From contig NZ_CP125098.1 in assembly GCF_030020805.1 (NCBI RefSeq), forward strand, positions 3,247,501 through 3,311,500: a DNA stretch of 64,000 nt. The letters are read 5' to 3'. The translations under genes were made by a program, and so were the position numbers. Shown piece after piece: positions 61,386 through 64,000 of this stretch. The stretch is from Paenibacillus sp. RC67. Lineage in GTDB: Bacteria; Bacillota; Bacilli; Paenibacillales; NBRC-103111. The first letter of the stretch is position 1. Each line of letters begins with the position of its first letter. The notes beneath the pieces were generated by a model that was given only the letters and a program-made list of their open reading frames with translations, was not told where the DNA came from and made no database searches.

Positions 61386-63362
61386 ATGAAGCTCAACGAT
61401 CACAGCATGTTGTGGAACCATGCGTTCATAAGGTTGATGGATATCCGCTACAACACTATGGATCAAGGGGAACAATTACATGCTTATCGATTACCCTCAA
61501 GTGCCTTTTTATTTTTTACTAGGGGCCGAGCGCGATTAAGGTTAGATGGACTCGCTGAGAGCTCGGTGAATCGCTTTCATCTTCTACACGCAGGCAAAGG
61601 GCTTTGCTTGGATTTATTGGCGGAGGAGCAATTAGAATACTATATTATTTTATATAAAGCCACTCTTGCATTACCCTGTCGTCAGGAAATCCAGAAGCTT
61701 ATGGAAGAGCATAATCCTTTTCAAATTCAATATGAATTTGACCCTCATTTCCCATTAGCTTTATATGATCAAGTTGAAAAAATGAACCAGGTTTGGCTGC
61801 AATCTAATGTGGTGGACAAGTTGCAAGTAAAGTCTCTGTTTTATCATTTTGTTTATGAGGTGCTGATGCAGCTGGAACGTCAGGATGTTATGATCCACAA
61901 GCCCGATCTGGCGGGGCAGGCTATTCGCTACATTCAAGATCATTACAAGGAACCAATTACATTGGCAGCCCTTGCGGAATCGTTGGATTGCAGCCCCCGG
62001 CAGCTGTTGAGAATGTTTAAAGAGCGGATGAATGCAAGTCCGATCGATTATTTAATCCAGCAGCGTATGTTGAAAGCGAAGCAGCGATTATTGACAACGA
62101 ATTTTACACTTCAAGAAATTGCCGAGAGTGTAGGCTATTCGGACAGCTATTATTTCAGCCGGATGTTCAAGAAATATGAAGGGGTTTCTCCGACTGCTTT
62201 CAAAGAAAATGCTCATCGGAAAGAAAAGAGTCCATATAATCCATCCGGATTGTCGAGATATTCTATTGCTGGTGGCAAGCTTCGACGTTATATTGATGAT
62301 GGTTATGAGAATCATTATCAGTATAAAAGAGAGGGCGACTTACTTATGTTCAGAAAGTCCACAACATCTATGCTTGCAACCTTGTTATTTTGTATAACCC
62401 TATTGTTAAGTGCATGCGCTAACGGTACGAACCAGTCCAATCCAACTGGAGGAATGGATGCGAGCGGCAAGCCTGCGGCTTCAGCTTCTCAAGCTTCACA
62501 GACCCCTGAACCGGATACCCCCAGAGTGATTAAGCATGCTATGGGTGAAGTCACAATAACGGGTACTCCGAAACGCGTCATTATTTTGACAAATGAAGGA
62601 ACAGAGGCTTTACTTGCTCTAGGGATAAAACCGATAGGTGCAGTGAAATCCTGGATTGGAGATCCATGGTATAACCACATTAAAGACGATATGAAGGATG
62701 TTACGGTGGTCGGAGACGAGATGCAGCCGAACCTAGAGATGATCGCAAGTCTTAAACCGGATCTGATTATCGGAAACAAAGTGAGACAAGAGAAAGTATA
62801 TGAGCAGTTGAAAAAAATCGCACCGACCGTATTCTCCGAAGATCTTGGAGGAGACTGGAGAGCTAACTTCAAGCTATATATGGAAGCCGTGAATAAGAAA
62901 GAAGAAGGGAACAAAGCCTTAGCTGCTTTCGATAAACGCGTGAACGAAGTGAAAGCCAAGCTTGGAAATAAAGCTGCTACGAAAATATCAGTCGTCCGTT
63001 TCTCTGCATCTCAAGTGCGCATTTATCAGAAGCAGACCTTCTCGGGTGTATTGTTAAGCCAATTAGGCTTTGCCCGTCCCGCATCTCAAGATAAGGATGG
63101 CAATATAGAGGTCATGACCAAAGAGAAGCTTCCGGATATGGACGGAGACGTAATGTTCTATTTCGTGACGGAGACTGCAGGCAAGAACGATGCCAGCAAG
63201 GTGGTTCAAGAATGGATGAACGAGCCGTTGTTCAAAAACTTGAATGTATCCAAGAACAACAAGATCAAACAGGTCGACGAGGCTATATGGAACTCTGCCG
63301 GAGGTTATGAAGCCGCTAATTTGTTATTGGATGATCTAGTAACCTACTTTGATGTGAAATAG
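61386..63362 (+). CDS. AraC-type regulator fused in frame to a siderophore-binding lipoprotein (Btr-like)
   Basis: A 658-residue frame with two parts. Residues 1 to about 275 are an AraC regulator: a sensory domain, then two helix-turn-helix motifs (PITLAALAESLDCSPRQLLR and LQEIAESVGYSDSYYFSRMF, about 179-276). From residue 321 a full lipoprotein begins: MFRKSTTSMLATLLFCITLL with lipobox LLSAC (Cys344), a linker, then a PF01497 periplasmic-binding fold (ITGTPKRVIILTNEGTEALL, LKPDLIIGNK). No stop separates them. GAGAGGG lies about ten bases before Met321, so the lipoprotein may also be made alone. Fur-boxed. Bacillus Btr has a similar AraC-binding-protein fusion, but without a lipoprotein signal. 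Confidence 0.88.
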   Translation: MKLNDHSMLWNHAFIRLMDIRYNTMDQGEQLHAYRLPSSAFLFFTRGRARLRLDGLAESSVNRFHLLHAGKGLCLDLLAEEQLEYYIILYKATLALPCRQEIQKLMEEHNPFQIQYEFDPHFPLALYDQVEKMNQVWLQSNVVDKLQVKSLFYHFVYEVLMQLERQDVMIHKPDLAGQAIRYIQDHYKEPITLAALAESLDCSPRQLLRMFKERMNASPIDYLIQQRMLKAKQRLLTTNFTLQEIAESVGYSDSYYFSRMFKKYEGVSPTAFKENAHRKEKSPYNPSGLSRYSIAGGKLRRYIDDGYENHYQYKREGDLLMFRKSTTSMLATLLFCITLLLSACANGTNQSNPTGGMDASGKPAASASQASQTPEPDTPRVIKHAMGEVTITGTPKRVIILTNEGTEALLALGIKPIGAVKSWIGDPWYNHIKDDMKDVTVVGDEMQPNLEMIASLKPDLIIGNKVRQEKVYEQLKKIAPTVFSEDLGGDWRANFKLYMEAVNKKEEGNKALAAFDKRVNEVKAKLGNKAATKISVVRFSASQVRIYQKQTFSGVLLSQLGFARPASQDKDGNIEVMTKEKLPDMDGDVMFYFVTETAGKNDASKVVQEWMNEPLFKNLNVSKNNKIKQVDEAIWNSAGGYEAANLLLDDLVTYFDVK

Positions 63363-63388
63363 TCAATGATGATACATAGTATAAATGG

Positions 63389-63412
63389 AGAAGCTTGAGT
63401 GATCAGGCTTCT
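63389..63412 (+). terminator. Hairpin terminator after the AraC/lipoprotein gene
   Basis: AGAAGCTTGA pairs with TCAGGCTTCT around GTGA, 27 bases after the stop. Only a weak T-run follows. Confidence 0.55.
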
Positions 63413-63548
63413 TAATGTTTGAAGTCGGCATATGAAGGAGCTCCATAATTCCTTTTTTATCAAATACCGCAGGAATGCTTATGACTACGCAGAATATATA
63501 GAGAATAACTGGATAAATCATTCCACATTTACAAGGAGTATTAGTAAA

Positions 63549-64000
63549 ATGAGCGAAAGCAATTTGCAAATCACGGTTATACAACTAAAAGCGGATAAGA
63601 CAATCTTGAGATTGGATGAACCGGCTTGGTTGTTTTTGAGTGGAACGATGAGCGACGGTAGCGAAGCCAATTTTATGGGGGTCAAAACGACCTATACCTA
63701 CAGTGATCATGATGTGTTGGCTAACGTAACCCAAATGGGAGTCGGCGCATATGTACGTGCGGGCACCAAGGCGAGTGGATCAGCCATCGTTACCGTTAAC
63801 GTTGCTTTGCCGAACGGTACTTTGTTGACCGACCAAGTAAGTCTTCAGGTCATTGCTGAGCCGGAACGCCCGTTTATTCACGCCTACCATCAGACGTTAA
63901 CTATGAAAATAAGTGTATGCTCCAACGATGGGACTGTGTTCAGCACGTTCGAACAATGCTTGGAAACGATTAAGAAAATCGATAGGCTCACGCGTGGAAT
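63549..64000 (+). CDS. N-terminal part of an unrecognised protein (runs off the window)
   Basis: The frame opens at ATG 63549 behind AAGGAG (11 bases) and stays open to the edge (about 150 residues). An in-frame ATG at 63432 lacks a ribosome site. The first 115 residues look like a beta sandwich (QVSLQVIAEPERPFIHAY), without a signal peptide. The visible end, FEQCLETIKKIDRLTRG, recalls the start of a barrel domain in some Paenibacillus carbohydrate-active proteins, but this is a faint memory-based impression. The function is unknown. Confidence 0.65.
   Translation, partial: MSESNLQITVIQLKADKTILRLDEPAWLFLSGTMSDGSEANFMGVKTTYTYSDHDVLANVTQMGVGAYVRAGTKASGSAIVTVNVALPNGTLLTDQVSLQVIAEPERPFIHAYHQTLTMKISVCSNDGTVFSTFEQCLETIKKIDRLTRG

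Overview
The window looks like a chromosomal segment of an endospore-forming Firmicute of the Paenibacillus type. Support comes from LplC/YesM/YesN-style sugar-uptake systems, several TTG and GTG starts behind strong AAGGAG-type ribosome sites, copper-amine-oxidase 'stalk' proteins, a NucA/NucB-type nuclease, a Btr-like AraC/substrate-binding fusion with a perfect Bacillus-type Fur box, and a large glycosyltransferase/surface-protein locus. I see no rRNA, tRNA, CRISPR array or recognisable insertion sequence.

Layout. (1) 1-9.7 kb: carbohydrate uptake and processing on the + strand: the tail of one permease, an LplC-like permease, a solute-binding lipoprotein, a YesM-like kinase, a YesN-like regulator, an FAD-dependent oxidoreductase and an SGNH hydrolase, ending in a strong terminator. 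(2) 9.9-15 kb: a decaying accessory zone with a multiply broken exported protein, an AT-rich acyltransferase with a 22-bp palindrome upstream, a frameshifted Mrr N-terminal remnant and two small membrane proteins. (3) 15-21.5 kb: mixed genes (GAP-family membrane protein, two stalk-domain proteins, a HAD remnant, GNAT, methyltransferase, and a divergent HxlR/NUDIX pair). (4) 21.5-27.2 kb: the STM4015-4014-4013-4012-4011 gene set behind a near-consensus promoter, followed by a CysC-like kinase. (5) 27.2-33.3 kb: NUDIX, HAD, NucB-like and Nif3-like genes, a three-gene ABC-2 exporter on the minus strand, and a VOC protein.

(6) 33.8-59.5 kb is the most unusual part. Four GT4 glycosyltransferases, a nucleotide-sugar dehydrogenase and two sugar epimerases surround very unusual proteins: an inverted tail-to-tail pair of Asp-box (BNR) propellers, three tandem ~150-residue beta-rich paralogues, and a DUF11 repeat protein of 2237 residues whose continuation (559 residues) is in another frame joined by an ATGA overlap. 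None of these large or beta-rich products has a signal peptide. With the sugar enzymes and a sigma-K-like sequence upstream of the DUF11 gene, this suggests a mother-cell-made, glycosylated spore-surface layer or appendage. That is inference, not something the sequence proves.

(7) 59.8-64 kb: a GH29 alpha-L-fucosidase, then a Fur-box-controlled AraC regulator fused in frame to a siderophore-binding lipoprotein, and the start of an unrecognised protein that runs off the end.
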